Assembly (NCBI RefSeq): GCF_011040495.1
Contig: NZ_CP049037.1
Location: 930,001-994,000, forward strand
DNA length: 64,000 nucleotides
Direction of reading: 5' to 3'
Origin: Pseudohalocynthiibacter aestuariivivens
GTDB lineage: Bacteria > Pseudomonadota > Alphaproteobacteria > Rhodobacterales > Rhodobacteraceae
The position numbers were made by a program, and so were the translations under genes. Positions within the stretch are counted from its first letter, which is position 1. Every line of letters starts with the position of its first letter. This document shows, piece after piece, positions 1 to 9,103 of the stretch. The notes beneath the pieces are model-generated. The model searched no databases and had not been told where the DNA came from. It worked only from the letters and a program-made list of their open reading frames with translations.

Positions 1-460
1 GCAGTAGGACCCCGATAGGCATAGACGGCGGTACATAAAGCAACGGGCGCAGCATGTTTTTGAGCGAAAAGCGCCCGCCATTGCCGTTAAAGCCATGTTT
101 GAGAGCAAAATCCTTGAGGTGTGCCAATCCGATCGGCGTATCCAGTGTGCCCTTGTACACTGGCAGACGCGTCAGCCCGCTATCACGGAATACCTGCACC
201 AATTCGTCCTTGGTGATGTCTGATGCGACCGAAATGATGTCGGCCTTGGGGATTGATACGTCCTCGACCACCATATTGCGGAGGTTGAGCATGCCTCGGG
301 GACTTGCCGCCGTGGTGCCATTCGACTGGCCCTCATCCTCGTCATCCGTATCGCTCGAGGCGAACGCCCCGATGAAACGGCGGAAAAACCCGCCCTGATC
401 GTCCTCTTCCATCTGCGCGCCCTGCGCTGCGCTAGAGGAGTCTTCGTTACTGTCGCCCAT
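1..460 (-). CDS. CorC/HlyC-type CBS-domain protein (partial)
   Basis: The reading frame begins at an ATG at 460 and runs off the left edge of the window, so only the first 153 residues are visible. After an acidic, low-complexity N-terminus there is a MVVEDVSIPKADIISV segment followed by a CBS-like region with the text SGLTRLPVYKGTLDTPIG. This is the pattern of the CorC/HlyC (YbeX) family, associated with ion efflux and, through its neighbours, with ribosome maturation. AAAGGA lies just before the ATG. It sits directly downstream of ybeY, the usual neighbour. The C-terminal transporter-associated domain is outside the window and cannot be checked. Confidence 0.85.
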   Translation of the reverse strand, partial: MGDSNEDSSSAAQGAQMEEDDQGGFFRRFIGAFASSDTDDEDEGQSNGTTAASPRGMLNLRNMVVEDVSIPKADIISVASDITKDELVQVFRDSGLTRLPVYKGTLDTPIGLAHLKDFALKHGFNGNGGRFSLKNMLRPLLYVPPSMPIGVLL

Positions 461-502
461 CGTTCCTTTTCCATATTCCGCGAGGGCCAGCCCCGACGCG
501 GT

Positions 503-991
503 TTAATATGGGCTGTTCAGGCCCATTTTGCCAAGTATTTCAATCTCAAGCGATTCCATCAACGTGGCATCTGCGTCACGCATGTGGTCATAACCCAGCA
601 AATGCAAGACCGCATGCACAATCAGATGCGTGGCATGATCGCGCAGCGGTTTATCAGCGGCAGCCGCTTCGGCGGCGCAGGTATCATATGCGATGGCGAT
701 ATCACCCAGTTCAGAATCCCAATCCTGCTCTGGTAAAATCGGGATGCCGCCCGGCGCAGACACGCCACGCTCGGCGCTAGGCCAGCTTAACACATTGGTC
801 GGTTGCGGTTTGTCGCGAAAGGCAGTGTTGAGCGCAGCAATACGCGCATCATCGCAGGCGAGGACGCTGATCTCGAATGCGTGTGCATCCAGCCCGAGAC
901 AGGTCAGTGTCGTATCAGCTGCCGCAGTGCATAATGGCTCGATGTCCAATCGCTCCCAACGGGCATCCTCTATGATGATATCCACGCTCAT
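503..991 (-). CDS. ybeY: Endoribonuclease YbeY (rRNA maturation factor)
   Basis: A 162-residue protein, the normal length for YbeY, the zinc endoribonuclease involved in 16S rRNA 3'-end maturation and 70S quality control. The family's metal-binding signature HAVLHLLGYDH is at about residues 126-136, with three histidines correctly spaced, and the upstream TNVLSWP and ELGDIAIA segments are also typical. It starts at an ATG with only a weak Shine-Dalgarno match. It lies 42 bases upstream of the corC-like gene on the same strand and probably shares a transcript with it. The usual upstream partner phoH is separated from it by an opposite-strand gene. Confidence 0.95.
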   Translation of the reverse strand: MSVDIIIEDARWERLDIEPLCTAAADTTLTCLGLDAHAFEISVLACDDARIAALNTAFRDKPQPTNVLSWPSAERGVSAPGGIPILPEQDWDSELGDIAIAYDTCAAEAAAADKPLRDHATHLIVHAVLHLLGYDHMRDADATLMESLEIEILGKMGLNSPY

Positions 992-1144
992 TCAGCTGTT
1001 ATGAAGTTGCAGAGCGATTACGGCAAGTCTGCACAAACACAGAGAGCGGTTTCAGGGATTTTGACCGACGCCCTTTCACTGGCGGTTCAGCTTTGTCTGG
1101 CCTTGCGCTAGACATGCGGGTGTAACCACCGGAGGCAATCTGCT

Positions 1145-2248
1145 GTGCTGCGTATCGTCACAATTAACCTGATAATATTCACCTGTTTGCTCATTGGGCT
1201 GGAATTGATCTTTGGCACATGGTTTTCCAGCACACATGCGCTGCACCAGTTCACCAAACCGCGCAATATTGCGCTGGAGCGCGCCAATCCGTTGGGTGAC
1301 GTGCCCCCGGTTGTTCACTATACGCGGGATGCCAACGGATTTCGTGGTCTGACGTCGGATGTGTCCGAAATCGACCTGCTGACCGTGGGGGGCAGCACCA
1401 CCGATCAACGCTACCTCGACGACACAGCGACCTTTCAGGCGCAGTTGGCTAAACGCTTTGCCGAGGATGGGCGCGACATCATTATCGCCAACGCAGGCAT
1501 AGACGGACAATCCACCTTTGGTCATATCGCGAACTTCTCTTCATGGTTTAGCCATGTGAAGGGGCTGACGCCGCGCTATATCCTGTTCTACGTAGGTATC
1601 AATGATGCGCTGATCGTGTCGTCCAAGCCGGAATATGATGCGATTGAGGCAACCGGAAAGCTGCGTCGCATCCAACTGTTTATTCGCGAAAAATCAGCAT
1701 TCTATCAACTATACCTCATCGGAAAACAGGCCATGCGACCTGCGGAAGAAAGCCATCAGCTCAGCCATGACAATTTCGCGCTGCCGGGCTCTGCACTGAC
1801 TGATCGCTCGACACTTTCCCCCGACGCACTGGATACGCACGAGATGACGCAGGCGTTGCAGACGCTGCGCGATAACATCGCGACCCTCGCCGCGCTCACG
1901 CGTGAGATGAATGCGATACCCATTTTCGTCACCCAACGCAGCACGGCATGGACACGACAGGTCGGAAGAGTGGTGGGGATACAGCAGATATCGCCGGGAT
2001 TTCTGAACCGGTATACCGCACGATTCGGCCCAATCAACGGTGTCGATATCCATGCTATAGAAAGCCGTATCGCTGCCGCGATCCTTGACGCCTGCCACAG
2101 GGCAGATGCCGTTTGTTTTGACCTCATGCAGGACGTGACATTCGATCTGGCCCGCGATTTTTATGACGAGGTTCACACCAACGCCGAAGGTGCAAAGCGC
2201 ATCGCCAGCTACCTGCACGATCAGCTAGAGGTGCTGGACGGGTTCTGA
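1145..2248 (+). CDS. Membrane-anchored SGNH/GDSL-hydrolase-like protein
   Basis: A 367-residue protein starting at GTG, chosen because GGAGG lies nine bases upstream. The N-terminus has one hydrophobic segment (about residues 5-24), suggesting a signal anchor with the body outside the cytoplasm. Motifs fit the SGNH fold: VGGSTTDQRY (block I nucleophile region), GIDGQSTFG, YVGINDA (block III Asn) and DEVHTNAEGAKRIA (block V Asp/His). Such proteins are esterases or acetyl-transfer enzymes acting on lipids or glycans; the substrate cannot be read here. It lies head-on between ybeY and phoH, on the opposite strand, so it interrupts a normally collinear gene set. Confidence 0.75.
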   Translation: MLRIVTINLIIFTCLLIGLELIFGTWFSSTHALHQFTKPRNIALERANPLGDVPPVVHYTRDANGFRGLTSDVSEIDLLTVGGSTTDQRYLDDTATFQAQLAKRFAEDGRDIIIANAGIDGQSTFGHIANFSSWFSHVKGLTPRYILFYVGINDALIVSSKPEYDAIEATGKLRRIQLFIREKSAFYQLYLIGKQAMRPAEESHQLSHDNFALPGSALTDRSTLSPDALDTHEMTQALQTLRDNIATLAALTREMNAIPIFVTQRSTAWTRQVGRVVGIQQISPGFLNRYTARFGPINGVDIHAIESRIAAAILDACHRADAVCFDLMQDVTFDLARDFYDEVHTNAEGAKRIASYLHDQLEVLDGF

Positions 2249-2273
2249 CCTGCGTGCGCGCCCCGACTCTGCT

Positions 2274-3281
2274 TCAGATATCTGCCTCGTAGGCTTTGAT
2301 GATCGCCGCAACCAGCGGATGACGTACGACATCATCGGCGGTGAAGTAGTTAAAGCTGATACTCGGGATCGTTTTTAGCAGGCGTTCGGCATCATGCAGC
2401 CCACTGGTCACCCCGCGCGGCAGGTCGATCTGCGTCCGGTCTCCGGTAATCACCATGCGGCTACCCTCGCCCAGACGCGTCAGGAACATCTTCATCTGCA
2501 TGGTCGTGGCGTTCTGCGCCTCATCCAGCACAACAAAGGCATTGGATAGCGTCCGCCCCCGCATGAAGGCCAGCGGCGCGATCTCGATCTTCTTGTCCTC
2601 GACCAATTTGGCCAATTGCTTGCCCGGCAGGAAATCATTCAGCGCGTCATAGAGGGGCTGCATATAAGGATCGACCTTGTCCTTCATGTCGCCCGGCAGG
2701 TAACCCAGCTTCTCGCCTGCCTCAACCGCAGGGCGGCTCAGGATGATGCGATCAACATGGCCCTCGATGAACATAGCGACGCCGACGGCCACAGCCAGAT
2801 AGGTCTTGCCCGTGCCTGCAGGACCGATCCCGAACGCCAGTTCATTGGTGAATAACGAGCGGACATAGGCCTTTTGCGCATCTGTGCGTGGTTCAACCAG
2901 CTTCTTGCGGGTCTTGATTTCGACCCGCCCCCCCTGAAACAGCTCCATCTGGTCGCCGTCTCGTACACCTGTGCCCGCATCGGAGCCCCCCATGCGCAGC
3001 TCTCGATCGATATCGCCATGCTCTACCGCGCGTCCCGCCTCCAGCCGCTCGTAGAGGGCACGCAGCACATCTACGGCCTCGGCCACCTGTTGCGCTTCGC
3101 CATGTACCGCCAGCTGGTTGCCGCGGCGCAATATCTGCACGCTCAGCGTCTGTTCGATTTCGGCTAGATTGCGATCATGTTCGCCGCACAGATCAATTAG
3201 CAGAAAATTGTCGGGAAATTCGACAGTCTGCTGATGCATGGCGTCACCTGCGGCAGCATCGGGCAGCTCGATTTGGGTCAA
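2274..3281 (-). CDS. phoH: PhoH family ATPase
   Basis: A 335-residue PhoH-like protein, a cytoplasmic P-loop ATPase linked to RNA metabolism and normally encoded next to ybeY. A Walker A motif GPAGTGKTYLA lies at about residue 155 and a Walker B VVLDEAQNA at about residue 250. An N-terminal KH-like stretch (LLIDLCGEHDRNLAEIE, VQILRRGNQL) precedes them. The TTG start at 3281 is preceded by GGAG six bases away. An in-frame ATG at 3239 (MHQQTVEFPDN) is a reasonable alternative start. Function is assigned by family and context; the exact activity of PhoH remains unclear in general. Confidence 0.93.
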   Translation of the reverse strand: MTQIELPDAAAGDAMHQQTVEFPDNFLLIDLCGEHDRNLAEIEQTLSVQILRRGNQLAVHGEAQQVAEAVDVLRALYERLEAGRAVEHGDIDRELRMGGSDAGTGVRDGDQMELFQGGRVEIKTRKKLVEPRTDAQKAYVRSLFTNELAFGIGPAGTGKTYLAVAVGVAMFIEGHVDRIILSRPAVEAGEKLGYLPGDMKDKVDPYMQPLYDALNDFLPGKQLAKLVEDKKIEIAPLAFMRGRTLSNAFVVLDEAQNATTMQMKMFLTRLGEGSRMVITGDRTQIDLPRGVTSGLHDAERLLKTIPSISFNYFTADDVVRHPLVAAIIKAYEADI

Positions 3282-3385
3282 TCAACTCTCCGGGATTTGG
3301 TGGGGCTACTGATGGTTATTCCAATCGTGCCAAGTTGCGGCAGGGCGTGCAAGCGCCTCTCGACAATTGTCATGCAGTTGACACG

Positions 3386-3416
3386 AAAAAAACCGCGGGC
3401 GATGCGCCCGCGGTTT
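3386..3416 (-). terminator. Rho-independent terminator after the lipoprotein gene
   Basis: Read on the minus strand, AAAACCGCGGGC and GCCCGCGGTTTT form a near-perfect GC-rich hairpin with a four-base loop. It is followed by a run of seven T. It lies 27 bases beyond the stop codon of the lipoprotein gene and ends the ompA-like/lipoprotein transcript before phoH. Confidence 0.9.
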
Positions 3417-3442
3417 TGATCTTCTGGCAACACGATCTGTGA

Positions 3443-3742
3443 TCAGATCGGGTCCGACACCGGAGAGCCACGCTTGAACGCGCCTGTCGCTGTGTTCGGC
3501 GGCGCCGTGCCCGAGCAGACCGGCTTGCCGTATTTATCCAGACGCTGCGACAGGTATCCTTCGATCCCGTCGTCGATAATCCAGTGATCGCACCCGTTGG
3601 GGTCGATCCAGATACCGGCCTTGAGCTGGCTCAAATGTTTGCTGTCAAACCCGCGGTCAACGGTTTTGTCCCGTTTGTCACCAAGACATCCCGAAACCAA
3701 CATCGCTGCACAAAGGGCAAGCACCACTTTTCCTGTTGTCAT
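3443..3742 (-). CDS. Small lipoprotein sharing a two-cysteine motif with the upstream OmpA-like protein
   Basis: A 99-residue protein with a lipoprotein signal peptide: MTTGKVVLALCAAMLVSGC ends in a lipobox with Cys19, so it is expected to be lipid-anchored in the envelope. Residues about 45-78 carry IWIDPNGCDHWIIDDG, then EGY and a PVC, which closely match a segment in the OmpA-like protein encoded just upstream. The remainder is low-complexity Pro/Thr/Gly. GGGGGCGG sits before the ATG, overlapping the end of the preceding gene. No named family was recognised. Translational coupling and the shared motif suggest that the two proteins work together at the cell surface or bind the same ligand. 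Confidence 0.75.
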   Translation of the reverse strand: MTTGKVVLALCAAMLVSGCLGDKRDKTVDRGFDSKHLSQLKAGIWIDPNGCDHWIIDDGIEGYLSQRLDKYGKPVCSGTAPPNTATGAFKRGSPVSDPI

Positions 3743-3751
3743 GTCCGCCCC

Positions 3752-4327
3752 CTAGCGTATGCAAATAATTTCGACGCGGCGGTTTTGCTGCATGCCCGCG
3801 GCCGTGTTGTTCGATGCTTTTGGCATCCGCTCACCATATCCACGAACATCCGCGATTCGTGCACCGGTGCTGGCAGCAACCCGCGCGACCGAATTGGCCC
3901 GGCGCAGCGACAGGTTCATGTTGTACTGGTCTGACGCCCTGCTGTCAGTATGGCCGGTGATGATGTAGGACACGGCCCCTGTCTGGCGGAAAAAGTTCGC
4001 CAGATATTGCTGGCCCGATGAACTGATCCGCGCGCTATCCGTCGCAAAGAGTTGATCAGAATTCATCACGCCGCAGACATTGCCCCGGCGACAAACCGGA
4101 ATACCCTGACGATTGGTGTGCGGGCTCATGTACCCTTCCCAGCCGTCATCCATAACCCAATGCTCGCACCCATCCGGGTCGACCCAGATCGTCGGTGTGT
4201 AGTTTTCACCGATAACCGTTTTTTGCTGGGCCAAGGCGGCCCCGCCCGAAAACGCGACCACAGCACCCAGGGCAGCAGCAGCTATCCCGCCCAGGGCATT
4301 GCGACATGACTTGCTCAGTCTCGTCAT
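3752..4327 (-). CDS. OmpA-family peptidoglycan-associated protein with an N-terminal two-Cys motif
   Basis: About 191 residues. I prefer the ATG at 4327 (MTRLSKSCRN): it has AAGGAA about ten bases upstream, whereas the farther TTG at 4336 nearly touches that site. A signal peptide ends near AALAQQ. A motif region IWVDPDGCEHWVMDDG...EGY...PVC follows, then a C-terminal OmpA-like domain with FATDSARIS, ITGHTDSRASDQYN, LSLRRA and NRRVEI. That domain normally binds peptidoglycan. There is no beta-barrel domain, so it is a periplasmic or surface-associated anchor rather than a porin. The stop codon is nine bases from the lipoprotein start. A 230-base leader separates it from miaB. Confidence 0.88.
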   Translation of the reverse strand: MTRLSKSCRNALGGIAAAALGAVVAFSGGAALAQQKTVIGENYTPTIWVDPDGCEHWVMDDGWEGYMSPHTNRQGIPVCRRGNVCGVMNSDQLFATDSARISSSGQQYLANFFRQTGAVSYIITGHTDSRASDQYNMNLSLRRANSVARVAASTGARIADVRGYGERMPKASNNTAAGMQQNRRVEIICIR

Positions 4328-4560
4328 CACAGCCAAATTCCTTCTTCTGTTCCCCCACCCGGCCAGCTTGGGTTTTCCCGAGTCCGCCGAAATCGTAAAT
4401 TATCGTTCAACCTTAGCAGCTTTGCAGGTGTTGTGAAGTACTAATAAGGGGTGAAACGCGCGCGAAAACCTACCAGTGGCGTCAACTGCACGACGATTAA
4501 CTATATAGAGGGGGAATACGAGGGCCGAGCAAGGAGCAAAGCAAGCCTCGATTCGCCGGA

Positions 4561-5886
4561 TCAATCTGCGATCAATGCCCCGGCGAGCGAGTTGGTGCTG
4601 CTTTCGGTGATCCGCACACGCGCAATATCCCCCGGCCTGACATCCGGTGCGACCACATGAACCGCATGCAGGTATTCGGATTTGCCGACCATCTGTCCCG
4701 GTTGCCGGCCCGGTTTCTCAAACAGAACGCTGACCTCACGCCCGACCATGCTCTGCTGTATCTGTTGTTGCTGCCGGGTCAAAAGCGCCTGAAGCCGCCG
4801 CAACCTGTCGTCAGCGACGTCCACATCGACCTGCGGGCGGTTTGCCGCTGGCGTCCCCGGACGGGTCGAGTATTTAAACGAATAGGCCGTGCCATAACCG
4901 ACGGCCTCGATCAGGCGCAGCGTATCTTCGAAATCGGCATCGGTCTCTTCGGGGAAGCCGACAATGAAATCACCCGAAAGCAGAATATCGGGTCGTGCCG
5001 CACGGATCCGCTCGATCACCTTCAGATAACTTTCGGCGGTATGCTTGCGGTTCATCCGTTTGAGGATACGATCACTACCGGACTGTACCGGCAGATGCAG
5101 ATAGGGCATCAGCTTGGCACAGGATCCATGCGCCTCTATCAGATCATCGCTCATGTCATTGGGGTGGCTGGTGGTAAAGCGGATACGCTCAAGCCCATCC
5201 ACGTCACTCAATGCCCAGATCAGCCGGGCCAATGACCAATCGCCCCCCTCGCCCGCGCCGTGATACGCATTCACATTCTGCCCCAGCAAGGTGATCTCAC
5301 GCACCCCGCGCTCAACCAGATCGCGCGCCTCATCCAGAATGCGGTCCGCCGGGCGGCTGACCTCGGAGCCGCGGGTGTAAGGCACCACGCAGAAGGCGCA
5401 GAATTTGTCACAGCCCTCCTGCACGGTCAAAAAAGCTGTCGGTCCGCGCTTGGCCTTTGGCCGCGCTTTGAGTTTCTCGAACTTGTCTTCTTCGGGAAAA
5501 TCAGTATCGAGCGCTTTTTGCCCGGTTGCCAGCTTTGCCTCCATCTCTGGCAGGCGATGGTAGCTTTGTGGTCCGACCACCAGATCAACCAGTGGCTGGC
5601 GGCGCATGATCTCTTCGCCCTCGGCTTGTGCGACACAGCCAGCCACACCGATCTTCAGGTCGGGACGCGCATCCTTGAGATCGCGAAACCGGCCCAGTTC
5701 CGAATAGACCTTTTCCGCGGCTTTCTCGCGGATGTGACAGGTGTTCAGCAAGATCATATCCGCATCGTTTACATTCTGCGTCTCGACATAGCCCGCGCCG
5801 CCCATAGTCTCGGCCATGCGCTCGCTGTCGTAGACGTTCATCTGACAGCCGTAGGTCTTGATAAAAAGCTTCTTGGGTGCGGACAT
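4561..5886 (-). CDS. miaB: tRNA-2-methylthio-N6-dimethylallyladenosine synthase MiaB
   Basis: A 441-residue radical-SAM methylthiotransferase that converts i6A37 to ms2i6A37 in tRNAs reading UNN codons. Three N-terminal cysteines for the auxiliary cluster are visible ([26 protein letters not shown]). The radical-SAM CxxxCxxC is in [16 protein letters not shown], and a C-terminal TRAM domain follows ([10 protein letters not shown]). Length is normal for MiaB and the KTYGCQMN start argues for MiaB rather than MtaB or RimO. It would normally be followed by phoH; here the OmpA-like/lipoprotein pair lies in between. Confidence 0.97.
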   Translation of the reverse strand: MSAPKKLFIKTYGCQMNVYDSERMAETMGGAGYVETQNVNDADMILLNTCHIREKAAEKVYSELGRFRDLKDARPDLKIGVAGCVAQAEGEEIMRRQPLVDLVVGPQSYHRLPEMEAKLATGQKALDTDFPEEDKFEKLKARPKAKRGPTAFLTVQEGCDKFCAFCVVPYTRGSEVSRPADRILDEARDLVERGVREITLLGQNVNAYHGAGEGGDWSLARLIWALSDVDGLERIRFTTSHPNDMSDDLIEAHGSCAKLMPYLHLPVQSGSDRILKRMNRKHTAESYLKVIERIRAARPDILLSGDFIVGFPEETDADFEDTLRLIEAVGYGTAYSFKYSTRPGTPAANRPQVDVDVADDRLRRLQALLTRQQQQIQQSMVGREVSVLFEKPGRQPGQMVGKSEYLHAVHVVAPDVRPGDIARVRITESSTNSLAGALIAD

Positions 5887-5997
5887 AGGCTGCGCCTCTG
5901 ACTAGCGGTTTGCGGTTTGCGGACGTGCGCCTGCCTATACCAAGGCAGGGGGTTCTTGCAATGCGCTGCAATTTACCCGAGTTTGACGCAAAATCAC

Positions 5998-6879
5998 ATG
6001 AGGCCTGACGTGCAGTTCACCGGACTTGACGATTTCACCACCCGAGGGAAGCCAGCACTGGCCAAAGGCCCGATCGCGCTGATCTTTGTCGAGGACGACG
6101 TCGAGATCGACACGACACTGCGCCATCATCTCGATGCAGGGTTTCGCGCATTGATCGTATTTGTACCGCCCTCGTTTACGCTGCCCGAGGATGTGGCAGA
6201 CCAGACATTGCGTGTCGATTTTGATCTCAGCCGTGGAGATAACGCAATAAACGCGATCAACGCCGTTATCGCGATGGCACAGGGAGAGTGGCTATATTAT
6301 TGCTACAACGCCGAATATCTCTTTTACCCATTCTGCGAGACCCGCACCGTCAGCGAGATGCTGGCCTATCACACCGAAGAACGTCGCGACGCGATGCTGA
6401 CCTATGTGATCGACCTTTACGCGGGCGATCTGGACAGTCATCCAATTGCCGTCTCGTTAGAAGACGCGCATATGGATAAATCCGGTTACTACGCTCTCGC
6501 CCGGCTCGATCCCGCCAACCACAACCACCCTAAGGAACGACAGTTGGACTTCTTTGGCGGGTTGCGCTGGCGCTATGAAGAACACATCCCCGCGCCGCGC
6601 CGTAAAATTGACCGCATCGCTCTCTTCCGTGCCAAACAGGGGCTGACACTGCGCGACGACCACACTTTCAACGACGAAGAATGTAACACCTACGCCTGCC
6701 CCTGGCACAATAATCTGACCGCAGCGATCGTGTCATTCCGCACGGCCAAGGCGCTAAAGCGCAATCCCGGTTCAACGTTTGATATCCAGACGTTCAAATG
6801 GCACAACTCGACGCAATTCGAATGGCATTCGCGCCAGCTTCTCGACCTTGGTTTGATGGAACCCGGCCAGTGGTTCTGA
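5998..6879 (+). CDS. Glycosyltransferase-2-like hypothetical protein
   Basis: A 293-residue protein counted from the ATG at 5998 (MRPDVQFTGLDDF). A longer in-frame start exists upstream but overlaps the miaB promoter region. The first third (IALIFVEDDVEID..., ALIVFVPP, INAVIAMAQGEWLYYCYNAEYLF) resembles the nucleotide-sugar-binding half of small GT2-like proteins found in alphaproteobacteria, with a possible aspartate pair. The rest is rich in His, Tyr and Trp without a motif I can name. It diverges from miaB and converges on fabI. Family assignment is tentative; it is clearly coding but not characterised. Confidence 0.55.
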   Translation: MRPDVQFTGLDDFTTRGKPALAKGPIALIFVEDDVEIDTTLRHHLDAGFRALIVFVPPSFTLPEDVADQTLRVDFDLSRGDNAINAINAVIAMAQGEWLYYCYNAEYLFYPFCETRTVSEMLAYHTEERRDAMLTYVIDLYAGDLDSHPIAVSLEDAHMDKSGYYALARLDPANHNHPKERQLDFFGGLRWRYEEHIPAPRRKIDRIALFRAKQGLTLRDDHTFNDEECNTYACPWHNNLTAAIVSFRTAKALKRNPGSTFDIQTFKWHNSTQFEWHSRQLLDLGLMEPGQWF

Positions 6880-6983
6880 ATACCCGCAGCTTCTTTTTTG
6901 CGAAAATACTCTTGCGCGCGGTCGGTAGAACGCTTTCCTAAATAGCGGTAGGCATAGTTTTTCGCAGAAAAAACTGGCCGTGA

Positions 6984-7784
6984 TCAAAGATTATCGGCCT
7001 GCGGCATCCCAAGAACATGAAACCCGCCATCGACCCGGATCACTTCTCCCGTGGTGCAGGCCCCGGCGTCAGACGCCAGATAGACCGCAGTGCCGCCCAC
7101 CGCCTCTAATGTTGCGTTGGCACGCAGCGGTGCGTTCATATCCGTGTGTTTGTAGGTCTTGCGCGCGCCACCGATCGCCGCACCGGCAAGGGTCTTCATC
7201 GGTCCGGGGCTGATCGCGTTCACCCGAATACCGTCCGGGCCCAGGTCATTGGCCAGATAGCGCGTCGCGCTCTCCAATGCGGCCTTGGCCACGCCCATGA
7301 CATTGTAGTTCGGCACAACCCGGTTGCTGCCCTGATAGGTCAGCGTCAGTAGCGTGCCGCCGTTTTCACACATCAGCGGATGCGCACGTCGCGCCACTTC
7401 GATAAACGAATAACACGATATATCCATCGAATGTTTGAAATTGGCCCGGCTGGTGTTCAGAAATCTGCCCGTTAGCTCCGACTTGTCCGAGAACGCAATG
7501 GCGTGAACCACGAAATCAATCGTTGGCCAGCGTTGCGCCAGCCCGTCAAAGGCCGCATCCAGCGAAGCATCGTCGGTTACATCGACATCCACCAGGAAAT
7601 CCGATCCGACAGATTCGGCCAAGGGGGCAACGCGCTTGCCGAACGCATCCCCCTGATAGCTGAACGCCAGTTCGGCCCCCGCTTCGTGCATTGCCTTGGC
7701 GATGCCCCACGCGATGGAGCGATCATTGGCAACCCCCATGACCAGCCCACGTTTACCGCACATCGAGTTTCCCATGCCGCTCAT
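6984..7784 (-). CDS. fabI: Enoyl-[acyl-carrier-protein] reductase (NADH) FabI
   Basis: A 266-residue short-chain-dehydrogenase-fold enzyme that reduces trans-2-enoyl-ACP in type II fatty acid synthesis. It has the atypical FabI dinucleotide loop GLVMGVANDRSIAWGIA and the catalytic Tyr-x6-Lys in NYNVMGVAKAALES. The FabI substrate region VRVNAISPGPMKTLA reads as RVNAISPGPMKTLA here. The start codon overlaps the fabB stop by four bases (ATGA), implying translational coupling as the last gene of fabB-fabI. Confidence 0.96.
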   Translation of the reverse strand: MSGMGNSMCGKRGLVMGVANDRSIAWGIAKAMHEAGAELAFSYQGDAFGKRVAPLAESVGSDFLVDVDVTDDASLDAAFDGLAQRWPTIDFVVHAIAFSDKSELTGRFLNTSRANFKHSMDISCYSFIEVARRAHPLMCENGGTLLTLTYQGSNRVVPNYNVMGVAKAALESATRYLANDLGPDGIRVNAISPGPMKTLAGAAIGGARKTYKHTDMNAPLRANATLEAVGGTAVYLASDAGACTTGEVIRVDGGFHVLGMPQADNL

Positions 7785-9010
7785 CCTTGAAACTTGCTCA
7801 GCAGCATTGATCCGTTGGTGCCGCCAAAGCCAAAGGAATTGGTCATCACCGTATCCAGCTCGGCATTATCCACCCGCGCCGTTGCGATTTCAGCCGGATC
7901 AAGTGCGGGATCAAGTGTGTCAACATTGATCGATGGAATGATGAAATCATGCTGCAGCGCGAGCAGGCAATAGATCGCTTCCTGCGCCCCGGTCGCCCCT
8001 TGACTGTGCCCGGTCATTGACTTGGTCGAGCTGATCGGCGGTGTCGTGCCCTGTCCGAACACGCGGCGCACGGCCTCAACTTCGCCGACATCACCAACAG
8101 GCGTCGAGGTGCCATGCGCGTTGATATAGCTGACGGATCGACCGTCGGGCAGCGTGCTCAGTGCCCCCCGCATCGCTCGCTCGCCACCCTCCCCTGAGGG
8201 CGCAACCATATCTGCACCATCCGATGTGGCCGAGAACCCGGTGACCTCGGCATAAATCTTGGCCCCGCGCGCCTGCGCGCGCTCAAGGCTCTCCAGCACG
8301 ACGATCGCACCGCCGCCAGAGATCACGAAACCATCGCGGCCCGCATCAAACGCGCGAGAGGCTTTTTCGGGTGTGTCATTATACTTGCTGGACATCGCTC
8401 CCATCGCGTCAAAGAGACACGACAGCGTCCAGTCCAACTCTTCTCCGCCGCCGCCGAACATCACATCCTGATGACCCAGTGCAATCTGTTGCGCCGCCAT
8501 GCCGATGCAATGCAGCGACGTCGAACAGGCGGAGGTTATCGAGAAATTCATCCCCTTGATCTGATACGCGGTTGCAAGATTGGCGCTTACGGTCGAGGAC
8601 ATGCATTTTGGGACTGCAAAGGGGCCGATCCGCTTGGTCGCGCCGGTTTTCAACACGGTTTGATGCGCCTGCAACATTGCGCTGGTCGATGGCCCGCCCG
8701 ATCCGGCGATCAGACCCGTCATAGGATTGACGATATCCGCCTCTTCGAGTCCGGCATCGGCAATCGCCTGTCCCATAGCGATATGCGCATAGGCGCTGCC
8801 CGGCCCCATAAAGCGCAGCGTGCGTTTGTCCACATGGTCGGCCACATCCAGATCTACGGCCCCCGCGATCTGACTGCGAAATCCGTGTTCTTTCATCGAC
8901 TCATTTGCCGTGATGCCCGATCGGCCATCCCGTAACGAGGTGAGAACCTCTTCAGCGTTGTTCCCGATCGACGATACGATCCCGATCCCTGTCACGACGA
9001 CGCGACGCAT
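7781..9010 (-). CDS. fabB: 3-oxoacyl-ACP synthase I FabB
   Basis: A 409-residue condensing enzyme needed to elongate unsaturated acyl chains made through FabA. The Cys-His-His triad is visible in TSACSTSLHC, NAHGTSTPVGD and KSMTGHSQGATGA, and the C-terminal NSFGFGGTNGS is typical. The ATG at 9010 (MRRVVVTGIGIVS) was preferred to an upstream in-frame start because AAGGGAG precedes it by seven bases and it matches the family N-terminus. In related genomes it normally follows fabA directly; here arsR and acr3 intervene, so it may need its own promoter. Confidence 0.96.
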   Translation of the reverse strand: MRRVVVTGIGIVSSIGNNAEEVLTSLRDGRSGITANESMKEHGFRSQIAGAVDLDVADHVDKRTLRFMGPGSAYAHIAMGQAIADAGLEEADIVNPMTGLIAGSGGPSTSAMLQAHQTVLKTGATKRIGPFAVPKCMSSTVSANLATAYQIKGMNFSITSACSTSLHCIGMAAQQIALGHQDVMFGGGGEELDWTLSCLFDAMGAMSSKYNDTPEKASRAFDAGRDGFVISGGGAIVVLESLERAQARGAKIYAEVTGFSATSDGADMVAPSGEGGERAMRGALSTLPDGRSVSYINAHGTSTPVGDVGEVEAVRRVFGQGTTPPISSTKSMTGHSQGATGAQEAIYCLLALQHDFIIPSINVDTLDPALDPAEIATARVDNAELDTVMTNSFGFGGTNGSMLLSKFQG

Positions 9011-9103
9011 AGGCAATCTCCCTTGGCGGTTCAAAGTCTTGTGTAAGACAGGCAAGGGGAAAGGAGCAAGCAGTTAGGACGAACGTGGACGTCAATCTCT
9101 GCT

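Noticed and set aside
6890-6980. AGTTTTT/AAAAACT hairpin as a terminator for fabI
   Set aside because: The stem is almost only A/T and would be too weak to act as an intrinsic terminator.
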